This document shows positions 36,249 to 48,355 of a DNA stretch of 64,000 nucleotides, in pieces; position 1 is the first letter of the stretch, and each line of letters starts with the position of its first letter. The stretch lies in contig NZ_FOIJ01000023.1 of assembly GCF_900111745.1 (NCBI RefSeq), forward strand, positions 62,001 through 126,000, in the 5' to 3' direction. The DNA comes from Stigmatella erecta. Its GTDB lineage: Bacteria > Myxococcota > Myxococcia > Myxococcales > Myxococcaceae. The translations under genes and the position numbers were made by a program. The notes beneath the pieces are model-generated. The model worked only from the letters and a program-made list of their open reading frames with translations, ran no database searches and was not told where the DNA came from.

Positions 36249-37706
36249 TCAGTCGAAGATGTTGAAGTTGACCTCGCTGCGGGCCTGCTTATAGCGGCTC
36301 TTCACGTCCTCGATGATCGTCCGGATCTTGTCCGAGTCCGGGTTGACGATGCGCGGGGTGACGAAGATGACCAGCTCGCGCTTGTTCGAGTCGAACGCCC
36401 GGTTCTTGAACAGCTCGCCGATGATGGGGATGTGGCCCAGACCCGGCAGCTTGGAGACGGCCTTCTGCTCGTCGTGGCTGAACACGCCCGACAGCACGAT
36501 GGTCTCCCCGTGGCGCACGGTGACGTTCGTCTTCACCTTGCGGGTGCGGAAGCCCGGCACGGCCACCGAGCCGCCGATGGACACCGCCACCGAGGTGTCG
36601 ATCTCCGAGGCCTCGGCCTCGATCTCCGTCTGGATGTTGCCGTTGCGGTCCGCGGTGGGGCGCAGGTTGAGGATGACGCCGTAGGGCTTGTACTCCACCG
36701 TGAACTGGTTGTTGGTGATGAGCGGGATGGGCACCTGGCCACCGGCCAGGAACTCCGCCTTCTCCCCGCTGGCGCACACCAGCTTGGGCTGGGCGAGCAG
36801 ACGGCCGTAGCCATCGTTCGCCTGGAAGCCGACCGCGAAGTCCGCGCCCCCGGCGATGCCCAGGCCGGAGATGCCGGTGCTCACGTTGCCCGGGAACAGC
36901 TCCTTGGTGATGGTGGCGGTGGCGGTGGCCGTGCCGGAGATGTCCGTGGGGTAGCGGATGCCGTACCGGTCGCGGCTGTCGCGGCGGATCTCCACGAACT
37001 GCACCTCGGAGAGGATCATCCGCTTGATGCCCACCACCAGCAGGTTCTCCACCTTCTCGCCGATGGCCTTGGTGATGAGCTCCGCCTTCTGCAGGTCCTG
37101 CTGGCTCTCCACCGAGCCCTCCAGGAAGATGGTGGCGCCCACCACGTTGGCCTGCACGTTGCGCAGGCCCGCCTTCTGGTAGGCCGCGTTGAGGTTCTGC
37201 GCTACCAGCTTCTTGGCGTTGGGGGCGATCTTCACGAAGCTCTTCACGTTGGGATACAGCGAGACCACCTGCTCGATGCGGTCCGCGTCCTGCGTGGTGT
37301 ACGCCTGGCCGTCCAGGTAGATGCGGTCGCCCACCATGCGCACCGAGACGCCCTCGATTTCACCGAGCAGCTTCTTGATCTCGGAGATGATCTCGTTGGG
37401 GTCCTGCCGGCGCACCGCGATGAGGTAGGTGACGCGCTGGCCCGAGCCCTTCCAGATGATCAGCGTCGTCTTGCCCTCGGACTGGCCGATGATGAGGATC
37501 TGGTTGTTGCTGATCGTCTTCACCTCGGCGACGTTCGGGTCTCCGAGGGCGATCCGGGACAGGCCGGGGACGGAAATCACCCGCTGGGTGCCGACGCCCA
37601 GCGCGATGGTGCTGCCATCCCGTTCCTGCGCGAGCGCGGTGCCCCCCAGAACCAGGATCAGCAAGGCCCCGAGCGTGGCGGCGTGGTGCGTGAAGCGTGT
37701 GAACAT
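36249..37706 (-). CDS. cpaC: Secretin (RcpA/CpaC family)
   Basis: 485 residues with a signal peptide (LILVLGGTALAQE). The N-terminal BON-like/T2SS-N2 region (about 30-190) has GTQRVISVPGLSRIALGDP and the conserved KTLIIWKGSG. The C-terminal secretin domain includes LAQPKLVCASGEKAEFLAGGQVPIP, VEYKPYGVILNLRP and GVFSHDEQKAVSKLPGLGHIPIIGELF. It forms the outer-membrane ring of Tad-type systems. Start ATG 37706 has AGGGG ten bases upstream; the frame is open further upstream inside the peptidase gene but without a signal. 32 bases after the prepilin peptidase, so co-transcribed. Confidence 0.94.
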   Translation of the reverse strand: MFTRFTHHAATLGALLILVLGGTALAQERDGSTIALGVGTQRVISVPGLSRIALGDPNVAEVKTISNNQILIIGQSEGKTTLIIWKGSGQRVTYLIAVRRQDPNEIISEIKKLLGEIEGVSVRMVGDRIYLDGQAYTTQDADRIEQVVSLYPNVKSFVKIAPNAKKLVAQNLNAAYQKAGLRNVQANVVGATIFLEGSVESQQDLQKAELITKAIGEKVENLLVVGIKRMILSEVQFVEIRRDSRDRYGIRYPTDISGTATATATITKELFPGNVSTGISGLGIAGGADFAVGFQANDGYGRLLAQPKLVCASGEKAEFLAGGQVPIPLITNNQFTVEYKPYGVILNLRPTADRNGNIQTEIEAEASEIDTSVAVSIGGSVAVPGFRTRKVKTNVTVRHGETIVLSGVFSHDEQKAVSKLPGLGHIPIIGELFKNRAFDSNKRELVIFVTPRIVNPDSDKIRTIIEDVKSRYKQARSEVNFNIFD

Positions 37707-37738
37707 CGTACAAGTCCCCTCTGCGCGTCGAATCCGAG

Positions 37739-38275
37739 CTAACCCGCGTTTGAGTGTTGCCACCACATGGCCCAGAACGTCCCCAGGGCGATGGCCACCC
37801 CATAGGGGATGTGCCGCTGGGGTGCGAGGGCTTTCTCCGTCCGCAGCAACCGGGCCCGCACCGCCCACCTGCGGCCCGCGGAGGCCAGCGTGTCCCAGAC
37901 TTCGCCCTTCCAGATGAGCGTCACCGCGGCCTGAAAGGCGCCTACCAACGAGATGAAGGCCGCCGCGGCCATCACCGCCGGAAACCCCAGCACCGCCCCC
38001 ACCCCGCCCATCAGCTTGACGTCGCCCCAGCCCATCCGGCCCCGCAGGGCCCCCGGTACCAGCAGCGCCGCCAGCCCTACCGCCGACACCAACCCGCTCA
38101 CCCCTCCCGTCTCCAGATCGCCCACGCCCTCGAACGCCAGGCGCACGCCCAGCGCGAGCGCCATCAGGGGATAGGTGACGATGTCGAGGATGCGATGATG
38201 CAGGACATCCGTGACAACCGATATCACCAGGGCGGCTCCCAGGACTGTCCACAGTGCGGTCTGAGCAGGCGTCAT
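37739..38275 (-). CDS. cpaA: Prepilin peptidase (CpaA/TadV type)
   Basis: 178 residues with about five hydrophobic helices. It is an aspartyl inner-membrane peptidase that cleaves the leader of class IV-type prepilins. The two catalytic Asp are seen as Asp23 (VVTDVLHHRILD) and Asp85 (MGWGDVKLMGG, the GxGD motif). It lacks the N-methyltransferase domain of PilD/TadV-long types, as is normal for CpaA. It is the first of the three core Tad genes in this run; the prepilin substrates are not encoded here. Confidence 0.92.
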   Translation of the reverse strand: MTPAQTALWTVLGAALVISVVTDVLHHRILDIVTYPLMALALGVRLAFEGVGDLETGGVSGLVSAVGLAALLVPGALRGRMGWGDVKLMGGVGAVLGFPAVMAAAAFISLVGAFQAAVTLIWKGEVWDTLASAGRRWAVRARLLRTEKALAPQRHIPYGVAIALGTFWAMWWQHSNAG

Positions 38276-38377
38276 CCGGCGCCTGGCCGTCCGTCATCCA
38301 GGCGCCCGGAATAAATCAGGGAGCCCCGCGCGCAGTCAATCGGCGAACAGCCGAAAGCCCCGGAAGCACTCGCCCTT

Positions 38378-39280
38378 TCAGCGATAGGCGAAGCGAATCT
38401 TCTCGCTGCAGATGAAGAACTCGTCCCCGTGCTCGATGGTCCGCTTCTTGATCCGCTGCTTGTTGAACCAGGTGCCGTTGGAGGAGCCCAGGTCCTCGAT
38501 GATGAAGTTGGGCCCCTCGCGGAGGATCACCGCATGCTCGCGGGAGACCTTGCCGGAGTTGATGACGAGATCGCAGTGCTTGCCGCGGCCGATGACGAAC
38601 CGGTCATTGCCGATCTTCTGCTGATCCCCCGACTCGGTGATGAGGTAGAGCGCCGAGCCCTCCTCGTCGGACGGCTCCTCGTCCAGGGGCTCCTCGTCGG
38701 GCGGCGGCTCCTCTTCGTCGCCCATGTTCTCCAGCCCCGAGTCCTCGGGGGGCTCGGGCGGACCCTCGTCGTCGTCCACGAGATCGTCGTCCACCGGCTG
38801 GGGCGGCTCGTTCTTGCCCTTGATGAGGCGCTCGAGCTCGGCGGCCGTCTCCAGCACGCGCTCGGCCACCTCGCGGCGCACCGGATCATTGTCCAGGGCG
38901 TTGGCCGAGGGGCGCTCATCCACGGGGCGGGAGCCCGAGGGCCGCTGCGGCTCTTCCCGGGGAGGAGGAGGCTTGGCGGCCGCGGGGGCCGGCGCCAGCA
39001 CGGGCGGCCCACCGGCCTTGCCCACCGCGGCGGAGGCCCCGGAGGGACGGGCGGACATCGGCGCGGGCGGGGCGGACACCACGTTCAGGGGCGCCGGCGT
39101 CTCCGCACGGCCCGTCCTTCCCACCTCGATGAAGCCATTGAGCCGCGCGAACATGAACAACGCCTGGTTGATCAGCGCATCGCGGTCCGAGCCCATCTGC
39201 TGGGCCATCTCTTCAAATGTCTCCCACAGGTGGTCGGCGATGCCGACCTTGCGGGCGGGGCGGGAGTTTTGATCGATCAT
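38378..39280 (-). CDS. Ribbon-helix-helix-like plus FHA protein
   Basis: 300 residues. Residues 10-55 (KVGIADHLWETFEEMAQQMGS then RDALINQALFMFARLNGF) resemble a ribbon-helix-helix or CopG-like dimerisation unit. A long Ala/Pro and acidic disordered middle follows (about 65-215, runs of EEPPPDEEPLDEEPS). A C-terminal FHA domain closes it (about 220-300): VIGRGKHCDLVINSGKVSREHAV, SSNGTWFNKQRI. FHA binds phospho-Thr. ATG 39280 is chosen because the frame upstream adds only non-conserved residues. It is first in the Tad-like run and may link kinase signalling to that apparatus. DNA binding by the RHH part is possible but not shown. Confidence 0.82.
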   Translation of the reverse strand: MIDQNSRPARKVGIADHLWETFEEMAQQMGSDRDALINQALFMFARLNGFIEVGRTGRAETPAPLNVVSAPPAPMSARPSGASAAVGKAGGPPVLAPAPAAAKPPPPREEPQRPSGSRPVDERPSANALDNDPVRREVAERVLETAAELERLIKGKNEPPQPVDDDLVDDDEGPPEPPEDSGLENMGDEEEPPPDEEPLDEEPSDEEGSALYLITESGDQQKIGNDRFVIGRGKHCDLVINSGKVSREHAVILREGPNFIIEDLGSSNGTWFNKQRIKKRTIEHGDEFFICSEKIRFAYR

Positions 39281-39346
39281 CGGTAGCGACTCGGGAAAGA
39301 AGCCTAGAGGTAGGAGACGATAGCAGACGCCTCCGGTCTCGCCCAA

Positions 39347-41413
39347 TTACTCATACGGGACCAGACCCGTGGCGTTGGCCGCGTTGTCGAGGATGGACGC
39401 CATGTTGAACTGAAGGACCCCATCGGCCGAGGGATAGGCGATGTAGGCATAAGAAGTCCCGGCGACCTGGGTGTAAACCACGGGACCCGGGAGGCGGTAG
39501 GATGCCAGGCCGGTCCCCGACGAGGTGTCGACCGCGAAGACGAAGGGGCGGTAGCCCGACACAGTGCTGACGACGAACTGATCTCCCCGCTGGGGGAGCG
39601 GTTCGAGCGACTCGCGGTTGATGAACAGGGTGAGGACGGCCCGGAACGCAGGCCGGTTCGGATCGAACCCCGGGGGCCGGAAGAAGTAACCCCCCGGCAC
39701 CGTCAGCTGCTCCGCCTCCCCGTCCCCCATCCGCCCCACGTAGCCCTCGCCGTCGATGTACACCGCGAAGGGCCGGGGGCCCGCCGCCCGGAAGGAGAAG
39801 GTCACCGCGGCGCCGCACTCGGCGGGCAGCGGGGCCGTGTAGGCCACCCCGGTCCCGTCCGGGAGCGCCTCGGTGCGCGTCACCGTCAGGTTCGTGGCGC
39901 AGGCGCCGCCCTCCCCTTCCAGGATGACGAGATCCTGGGCCTCCACGGTGCGCTGGGTCAGGGCCGCCGCGCCCACCTGGAAGGCACACCCGGTGCCGGA
40001 GCACTGCACGAGGGCGGTGTCCGACAGCGAGCGGCCCGCGAGGCTCGGCAGGAGCCCCTGGTACACGAGCCGGTAGATGCTGTCCGTGGTGGCGCCATCC
40101 AGCATCTGGACGCTGACGGCCTGCGCCAGGGTACCGCGCGTCACCGTCCGGGTCTGGTTGGCGGCGTCCACGTACGTGCGCGAGCCGACGCGCACCCCTG
40201 CGGAGTCGAGATCGAACGGCCGCAGCTTCACCGCGTCGAAGAAGGTGATCTGCCCATTGGACGCCGGCACAATGCCCACCAGCGGCCGCGCCTGGAACTC
40301 GCTCCGCAGCACCAGCCCCTCGGTGCTCTCCTCGGTGCAACGGACCTGGAGCGCGGCCGACGGCGCGAGCGTCAGCCCCGTGGGAAGCGCCGTGCCCACC
40401 GCGATGGGCTGCATGGGCAGCTGCGTGGAGTCGGTGGCGATCTGGCCCGTGACGGCGTCCACCGCGAGCACGCCCGAGCAGGCCTGCTGGCCGCAGCCGC
40501 TCTCGTCGAGCACGCCGAACAGGTACGCCCCCGCCTCCAGAGAGGCCTTGGCGGGCACGGTGGCGTCGAGCGCGCAGGTCTGCGTCTCGAAGGCCGTTCG
40601 CTCCACCCGTGGGTGGGTGGCCAGCAAGCGCACGGGCGCGCCGAATGCGTACTCCTGGAGGATCTGGCCCGTGGCCGCATCCCACCGGAACGTGCGGAAG
40701 GAGGGAGCGCCCTGGTTCTCGCTGGCCACGCGGCGCGTGGCGACGGCGAGGTGCTCCTGGCCGGGATTCTCCCGCGTGGCGGGCAGCGACAGCAGCGCGG
40801 TCACCGTCTGTCCGGGCAGCGAGAGCCGGCTCTCCGGCGCGGGCAGCGCGGCACCCGCCAGGAGGGCCTCGGGCCCGGGCAACTCCACCCGGTAGAGGGT
40901 GGCGCCCTCGGGGCCCTGCGTCGCGTAATGGAGGGTGCTGTTGCTCCCCCCGCGCGGCCCCCGCGCCGCGAAGGCCGTGATGAAGCCGCTCACGCTCAGG
41001 CGCTTCACTTCCTTGAAGTACTCCGGGGCCGCGGCCACGACGGAGATCTCCTGGGAGCCCGCGCTTCGCGCGTAGACGTAGGGACCGGCCGTCTCCTGGC
41101 CCAGGTCCGCGTCCGTGGTGCCGTAGGCCACGTCCCGGGTCAGGTTGAGCGGCCGCTTCAGGACCGTGATGGAGAGCGGCTCGAGCGGGTTGGGCGCCCG
41201 GACGAAGTCCCGGGGGCTCGCCTCCAGGTCCAGCACCCGGAGCTCGTTCCGGTCGGACGAGGTGACGAAGACATACCTGCCGACGAACGTGAGATCATAC
41301 GCGCCGGCCAGCCCTGCGTCCGTCAGGACCGTCTGCGAGTCGGAGCACCCGCCGAGCAGCCCCGCGCTCAGCGCGAAGCCCACGGCGAGGAAGCGCTTCA
41401 AGGTTCGGCTCAC
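39347..41413 (-). CDS. Large lipoprotein, probable beta-propeller
   Basis: 688 residues, GTG start at 41413 that overlaps the upstream stop by four bases (GTGA). The lipoprotein signal ends in LLGGC. The body is rich in beta strands with repeating GRYVFVTSSDRNELRVLDLE, VYARSAGSQEISVV, HLAVATRRV and FVFAVDTSSGTG motifs, like YncE-type propellers. Cys pairs occur near SGCGQQAC and SGTGCAF. No catalytic motif is visible. It is translationally coupled to the next propeller lipoprotein. Periplasmic or outer-membrane role; partner unknown. Confidence 0.8.
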   Translation of the reverse strand: MSRTLKRFLAVGFALSAGLLGGCSDSQTVLTDAGLAGAYDLTFVGRYVFVTSSDRNELRVLDLEASPRDFVRAPNPLEPLSITVLKRPLNLTRDVAYGTTDADLGQETAGPYVYARSAGSQEISVVAAAPEYFKEVKRLSVSGFITAFAARGPRGGSNSTLHYATQGPEGATLYRVELPGPEALLAGAALPAPESRLSLPGQTVTALLSLPATRENPGQEHLAVATRRVASENQGAPSFRTFRWDAATGQILQEYAFGAPVRLLATHPRVERTAFETQTCALDATVPAKASLEAGAYLFGVLDESGCGQQACSGVLAVDAVTGQIATDSTQLPMQPIAVGTALPTGLTLAPSAALQVRCTEESTEGLVLRSEFQARPLVGIVPASNGQITFFDAVKLRPFDLDSAGVRVGSRTYVDAANQTRTVTRGTLAQAVSVQMLDGATTDSIYRLVYQGLLPSLAGRSLSDTALVQCSGTGCAFQVGAAALTQRTVEAQDLVILEGEGGACATNLTVTRTEALPDGTGVAYTAPLPAECGAAVTFSFRAAGPRPFAVYIDGEGYVGRMGDGEAEQLTVPGGYFFRPPGFDPNRPAFRAVLTLFINRESLEPLPQRGDQFVVSTVSGYRPFVFAVDTSSGTGLASYRLPGPVVYTQVAGTSYAYIAYPSADGVLQFNMASILDNAANATGLVPYE

Positions 41414-42819
41414 TGCTGCTGACACGTGGAGGTCCCCTGTTTCGTATCGCGCCCCTGCGGCCGCCCAAGGTGGGCCACCAGGCGCGCCCCTTGCGGATTG
41501 ACGAGATCGGGCACGTCCAGCACCGCGACCCGGCCATCTCCGAAGGTGGTGACATAAAGGCGGGCACTGTCCGTCTGCCCCTGCCGGCGCTGGTCCACCG
41601 CGAGCCCGTAAGGCTGGAGACCGATGCCATCGACCTGGGCGACCAGCTGGCCCAGGTCCGCGTCGTAGAAGGCCACCACGCCGGAGGTGATGCTCGAGGC
41701 GCTGCACGTCACCACCACCAGGTCCCCGAGGGGCTGGCCATTGGCGTCCGTGCGGCTGAGCACCTGCACCTGGCTGGCGCTGTCCGGCAGGGGCACCGAG
41801 TCCACCACCGACAGCCTCGGCACGTCCCCTTCCGCGTTCTCCACGTTCACGACGAGCAGCGAGTCCGGGAAGCGCGTCACGATGTAGAGCCGCGTGCCCG
41901 CGTCATTGAGCGCCAGGTCCCGCGCCTCCAGGCTCTGGTAGATGTCGCGCAGGCCCGTCTCCAGGATGCGCGTGGGGTTGTTCCGGTCCAGCAGCCGCAG
42001 GAGGAAGCTGGCCGACACCGTGCCCGCCAGGCCCGCCGCGTACGAGCGGCCCGAGATGAACACGTAGCGCTTGCCGATGGCCGTGGCGTGCGCCCCGCCG
42101 ATCGACAGCCCGTTGGCGCCCAGCGGGAAGAAGCTCTCCGCGGTGAGGCTCAGCTCGTCCCCGGGCACGCGCACCACGTAGGTCTGGAAGTTGGTGCTGG
42201 AGCGGGCCGGCGAGTCCGCCGCCTCGGCGTGCGTCACCCACACCTCGGGTTTGTTGCCCTCCAGGGACGCCGCCACGCTCACCCCGATGGGGGCCGGCGC
42301 CCGGGGCAGGTCGTCCTTTCCACCCGGAATGAGCCCCGTCAACGAAATCCCGGGAAGGCAGTACTTGCCCCCGCCAGGCTGGGCGCAGCTCAGCGCGCTG
42401 CCCTGGATGTCGATGGCATGCAGGGAGTTGGTCTCGGACCGGGCCACGACGAACAGCCGGGGCTGCTCGCCCCGCCACACGTCCATCTCCCCGGCGAAGC
42501 TGGAGATCTGCACGACGGACGTGTCCGAGGTTTTCAGGTCCTCCACGCGCAGCGGCCCGTCCGGGCTCACCGGCGCGCCCACCTCGGGCAGCCCCAGCGC
42601 ATCCAGGTCGAGCGCGAACACCGCGCCCGTGTCGAAGCACTTGTCGAAGTTGGAGCTCGCCACATAGAGCGATCCCTTCGAGGCCTCGTTCCCGGGTGCC
42701 GGGGGAAGATAGGCAATGCCGCTCGGAAAGACGAAGCGGTCGGTTGGCGGGGGCCGCGGATCGGAACTCGCGGAACACCCCGCCCAGAGCAGCGCGGAGA
42801 TGAGGATGAGGGGGCGCAT
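41410..42819 (-). CDS. YncE-like propeller lipoprotein
   Basis: 469 residues. A short lipoprotein signal (LISALLWAGC) is followed by a region with FPSGIAYLPPAP and repeats like GSLYVASSNFDKC, RLFVVARSETNSLHAIDI, TRLYIVTRFPDSLLVVNVEN and ARLYVTTFGDGRVAVLDVPD. These are typical YVTN/YncE propeller blades. It ends in QQQ. The last four bases are shared with the start of the next lipoprotein gene. The pair sits between glyS and the FHA/Tad genes, 81 bases after glyS, so read-through from glyQS is possible. Confidence 0.83.
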   Translation of the reverse strand: MRPLILISALLWAGCSASSDPRPPPTDRFVFPSGIAYLPPAPGNEASKGSLYVASSNFDKCFDTGAVFALDLDALGLPEVGAPVSPDGPLRVEDLKTSDTSVVQISSFAGEMDVWRGEQPRLFVVARSETNSLHAIDIQGSALSCAQPGGGKYCLPGISLTGLIPGGKDDLPRAPAPIGVSVAASLEGNKPEVWVTHAEAADSPARSSTNFQTYVVRVPGDELSLTAESFFPLGANGLSIGGAHATAIGKRYVFISGRSYAAGLAGTVSASFLLRLLDRNNPTRILETGLRDIYQSLEARDLALNDAGTRLYIVTRFPDSLLVVNVENAEGDVPRLSVVDSVPLPDSASQVQVLSRTDANGQPLGDLVVVTCSASSITSGVVAFYDADLGQLVAQVDGIGLQPYGLAVDQRRQGQTDSARLYVTTFGDGRVAVLDVPDLVNPQGARLVAHLGRPQGRDTKQGTSTCQQQ

Positions 42820-42900
42820 CAGAAGGGGGCGGAGTGTAGGAACCCCGCCCCGTCCTGGGCAACTACAAAGGGGCCTGGCTATTCCCCAGCCGTCCGCCCC

Positions 42901-45012
42901 CTACCCGCCCTGAGCGGCTTCTGCCTGGATCTTGGAAAAATCCGCCACCTGGTTGAAGAGCGCGCCGATTTCCGTGAGGAACCGGACGCGGTTCTCCCGG
43001 AGTTCCTTGTCCTCGGCCATGACCGTCACCTTGTCGAAGAAGGTGTCCACCGCGGGCTTCAAGCTGGTGATTTCCTTGAGCGCGCCCGAGAAGTCGTCCG
43101 CCTGGACGTACTGGGCCACCTTGCCCTGGGCCTGGGTGAAGGCGCTGTGGAGGTTCTTCTCGGGCTCTTCCCGGAGCTTGTCCGGGTTGGTCTGCCCCCG
43201 GCTCACGTCCTTGCCCTGCTTCTCGACGATGTTCACCACGCGCTTGAAGGCCACCGCCAGCGGCGTGAAGTCCGCCCGCCCGACGATGCCGCTGAGCGCC
43301 TCCAGCCGCTTGCGCGCCGCCACCAGGTCGTCGAACCCCACCGACAGCACCGCCTCCACCACGTCCGTCCGGTAGCTCTCCGACCAGAGCGCCTTGAGGC
43401 GGCCCCGGAAGAACTCCAGGATCTGCTCGCGCGGCTCCGGCTCACCGGCCTTGCGCTTCACGGTGGCGATCTTCGGCGCGAGCAGCTTGAGCGCCTCGTC
43501 CACCGCGGCCGACAGCGAGAAGCGGTACCCGCGGCCGAACACGAGGTTGATGATGGCCAGGCACGCGCGGCGCAGGCCGAACGGATCCGCCGCCCCCGTG
43601 GGCGCCTTGCCGATGGCGAAGATGCCGCACAGCGAGTCCAGCCGGTCCGCCAGGCCGATGAGCGCGCCCGGGTCCTGGCCCGGCATCGCGTCGTTGGCGT
43701 TGCGCGGCAGGTAGTGCTCGAAGATGGCCACCGCCACCGCCTCCGGCTCCCCACCGGCCCGCGCATACTCGCGGCCCATGACGCCCTGCAGCTCGGGGAA
43801 CTCGCCCACCATGCCGGTGACGAGGTCCGCCTTGGCCAGCGTGGCCGCGCGCTGGATGGTGGCGGTGTGCGCCTTCTGGCCCGTCTGCTCCGCCAGCCAC
43901 ACCGCGAGCGCCCGGAAGCGCTCGACCTTCTCCGCGTAGCTGCCGAGCTGGCCCTGCCACACCACGCGGCCGAGCTTCTCCACGCGCGCTTCCAGCGGCG
44001 TCTTGCGGTCCTCGTCGAAGAAGAAGCGGCCGTCGGCCAGGCGCGAGCGCAGCACGCGCTCGTAGCCGCGCAGCGAGAGCTTCTCGTCCTTCACGGGCGT
44101 GTTGGACACGGCGATGAACTTCGGCAGCAGCTTGCCCTGGGCATCCGTGAGCGAGAAGTAGCGCTGGTGGCTCTTCATCTCCTGCACCAGCACCTCGGAG
44201 GGCAGGTCCAGGTGCCGCGCATCGAAGGTGCCCAGCACCGGCGCGGGCAGCTCCACCAGGTTCGTCACCTGGTCCACCAGCGACTCGTCCTCCAGGAGCT
44301 GGCCACCGGACTGCTGGGCCACCGCCCGGATCTTCTCCAGCAGCAGGGCGCGCCGCTTGCCGATGTCCGCCACCACGTGCGCCTTCTCCAGCGCCACCTC
44401 GTAGACGGAGGGCTGGGCCAGCTCGATGGCGCCCGGGGACAGGAAGCGGTGGCCGTGCGTCGTCCGGCCGCTCTTCACATCCCCGAAGACCACCGGCAGC
44501 ACGTCCCCGCCGAGCAGCGCCACGATCCACTGCACCGGCCGGGCGAAGGCCAGGTCCACGTCGCCCCAGCGCATGGACTTGCGGAAATTGATGCCGTGCA
44601 CCGCCGCGTGCAGCACCTCCGGCAGCAGCTCCGCCGCCGGGCGGCCCTTCTCCTGCACCCGGGCGGACAGGTACTCGCCCTTGGGCGTCTGGGTGCGGCC
44701 CAGCTCGCTCACCGGCAGCTTGAGGGACTCGGCGAACTTCGTCGCCGCCACCGTGGGCTTGCCCTCCTTGTCGAAGGCCGCCTTGGCGCTCGGGCCCAGC
44801 TTCTCGGTGGTGACATCCTCGCCCGAGTCGGCCACGTCCTTCACCCACACGGCCAGCCGCCGCGGCGTGCCATACGTGCGCACCTCGCCGTGCTTCAGCC
44901 GGCCCTCCGCCATGCGCGTGGTGATGATGCGCTGCAGGTCCTCCAGCGCGGGGCCAATGAAGGACGCGGGGATCTCCTCGGCGCCCACCTCCAGCAGCAG
45001 ATCACGCGCCAC
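42901..45012 (-). CDS. glyS: Glycyl-tRNA synthetase beta subunit
   Basis: 703 residues, GTG start overlapping the glyQ end by 11 bases. Landmarks of the bacterial alpha2beta2-type beta chain: [71 protein letters not shown], and the C-terminal DALR-like segment ending in [18 protein letters not shown]. It provides tRNA recognition for glycine charging. The two-subunit form (rather than the single-chain type) is normal in many proteobacteria and myxobacteria. Confidence 0.97.
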   Translation of the reverse strand: MARDLLLEVGAEEIPASFIGPALEDLQRIITTRMAEGRLKHGEVRTYGTPRRLAVWVKDVADSGEDVTTEKLGPSAKAAFDKEGKPTVAATKFAESLKLPVSELGRTQTPKGEYLSARVQEKGRPAAELLPEVLHAAVHGINFRKSMRWGDVDLAFARPVQWIVALLGGDVLPVVFGDVKSGRTTHGHRFLSPGAIELAQPSVYEVALEKAHVVADIGKRRALLLEKIRAVAQQSGGQLLEDESLVDQVTNLVELPAPVLGTFDARHLDLPSEVLVQEMKSHQRYFSLTDAQGKLLPKFIAVSNTPVKDEKLSLRGYERVLRSRLADGRFFFDEDRKTPLEARVEKLGRVVWQGQLGSYAEKVERFRALAVWLAEQTGQKAHTATIQRAATLAKADLVTGMVGEFPELQGVMGREYARAGGEPEAVAVAIFEHYLPRNANDAMPGQDPGALIGLADRLDSLCGIFAIGKAPTGAADPFGLRRACLAIINLVFGRGYRFSLSAAVDEALKLLAPKIATVKRKAGEPEPREQILEFFRGRLKALWSESYRTDVVEAVLSVGFDDLVAARKRLEALSGIVGRADFTPLAVAFKRVVNIVEKQGKDVSRGQTNPDKLREEPEKNLHSAFTQAQGKVAQYVQADDFSGALKEITSLKPAVDTFFDKVTVMAEDKELRENRVRFLTEIGALFNQVADFSKIQAEAAQGG

Positions 45013-46003
45013 GGGCCACCTCCGCCTTCTCTGCCTTCTCTGCCTTCTCCACCGGCTTGTTGATCTTCACGTGGTTCCAGTAGTCGCTGGCGGGCTTGCC
45101 CTCGAGCACCGGGAGCTGCTCGCCCACCGTCCACGGCGTCTTGGTCAGCGGGAAGCCCAGGCGCTCGCGCATCTGGAGGTAGCCTTCCGCGCACAGGCGC
45201 GCGTTGTCGCGCACGCGCTTGATGAAGTTGGCGCGCTCCGTCACCGAGATGGCGCCGCGCGCATCCAGCAGGTTGAACGCGTGCGAGCACTTGAGCGCGT
45301 AGTCATACGCGGGCAGCGGCAGCTGGCGCTCGATGAGCCGCTTGCACTCCTTCTCGTAGGCGTCGAACAGCGAGAAGAGCATCTGCGGATCCGACTCGTG
45401 GAGGGCGTACTTGCTCATCTCCACTTCGTTCGCGTGGAACACCTCGCGGTACTTCACGCCCTTGACCCACTCGATGTCGTACACGCTCTCCACGTTCTGC
45501 AGGTACATGCAGATGCGCTCGAGGCCGTACGTCAGCTCGGCCGACACGGGGCGGCACTCGAAGCCACCACACTGCTGGAAGTAGGTGAACTGGGTGATTT
45601 CCATCCCGTCACACCACACCTCCCAGCCCAGCCCCCAGGCGCCCAGGGTGGGCGACTCCCAGTCGTCCTCCACGAACCGGATGTCGTGGGCGTGCGGATC
45701 GATGCCGAACGCGCGGATGGACTCCAGGTAGAGCTCCTGCACGTTCTTGGGCGCGGGCTTGAGGATGACCTGGAACTGGTGGTGCTGGAACAGGCGGTTG
45801 GGGTTCTCGCCGAAGCGGCCGTCGGCCGGGCGGCGCGAGGGCTGCACGTAGGCCACGTTCCAGGGCTCGGGGCCCAGCGCGCGCAGAAAGGTGGTGGGCG
45901 CCATGGTGCCGGCGCCGACTTCGAGATCATACGGCTGGGCGATGATGCACCCATGCCGGGCCCAGTGGTTCTGGAGCGTGAGGATCAGGTCCTGGAAGTA
46001 CAT
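45002..46003 (-). CDS. glyQ: Glycyl-tRNA synthetase alpha subunit
   Basis: 333 residues. [49 protein letters not shown] and the GRFGENPNR stretch mark the catalytic chain of the heterotetrameric enzyme. The Lys/Glu/Ala tail ([11 protein letters not shown]) is not conserved. The stop lies inside the glyS start, so subunits are translationally coupled. ATG 46003. Confidence 0.97.
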   Translation of the reverse strand: MYFQDLILTLQNHWARHGCIIAQPYDLEVGAGTMAPTTFLRALGPEPWNVAYVQPSRRPADGRFGENPNRLFQHHQFQVILKPAPKNVQELYLESIRAFGIDPHAHDIRFVEDDWESPTLGAWGLGWEVWCDGMEITQFTYFQQCGGFECRPVSAELTYGLERICMYLQNVESVYDIEWVKGVKYREVFHANEVEMSKYALHESDPQMLFSLFDAYEKECKRLIERQLPLPAYDYALKCSHAFNLLDARGAISVTERANFIKRVRDNARLCAEGYLQMRERLGFPLTKTPWTVGEQLPVLEGKPASDYWNHVKINKPVEKAEKAEKAEVARGA

Positions 46004-46084
46004 GGTCGGGGCGTCCTGCGGGCCAGGGAAGGCTAAAGACGCGGCGGACCCTAGTGACGGGGTCCGGGACCGTCAAGGACGAGG

Positions 46085-48238
<2,154 letters not shown>

Positions 48239-48355
48239 ACGAGGCACCCATGCTAGCCATGGATGCCTACCGCGTCGATGTTGGAGACGGAACTCCTGGC
48301 CCGGAAACCCGCTTCCCCCTGTACTTCTGGTCAGGACCGGACGTGCCCCGTGTCC

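Noticed and set aside
36249-38297. One large 682-residue protein covering secretin and upstream region
   Set aside because: The first 197 codons are an open frame lying over the prepilin peptidase gene; the secretin starts at 37706 with a signal peptide.
41470-45063. Long plus-strand frame opposite glyS and a lipoprotein gene
   Set aside because: Spans two real minus genes and their intergenic gap; composition is that of an antisense shadow.
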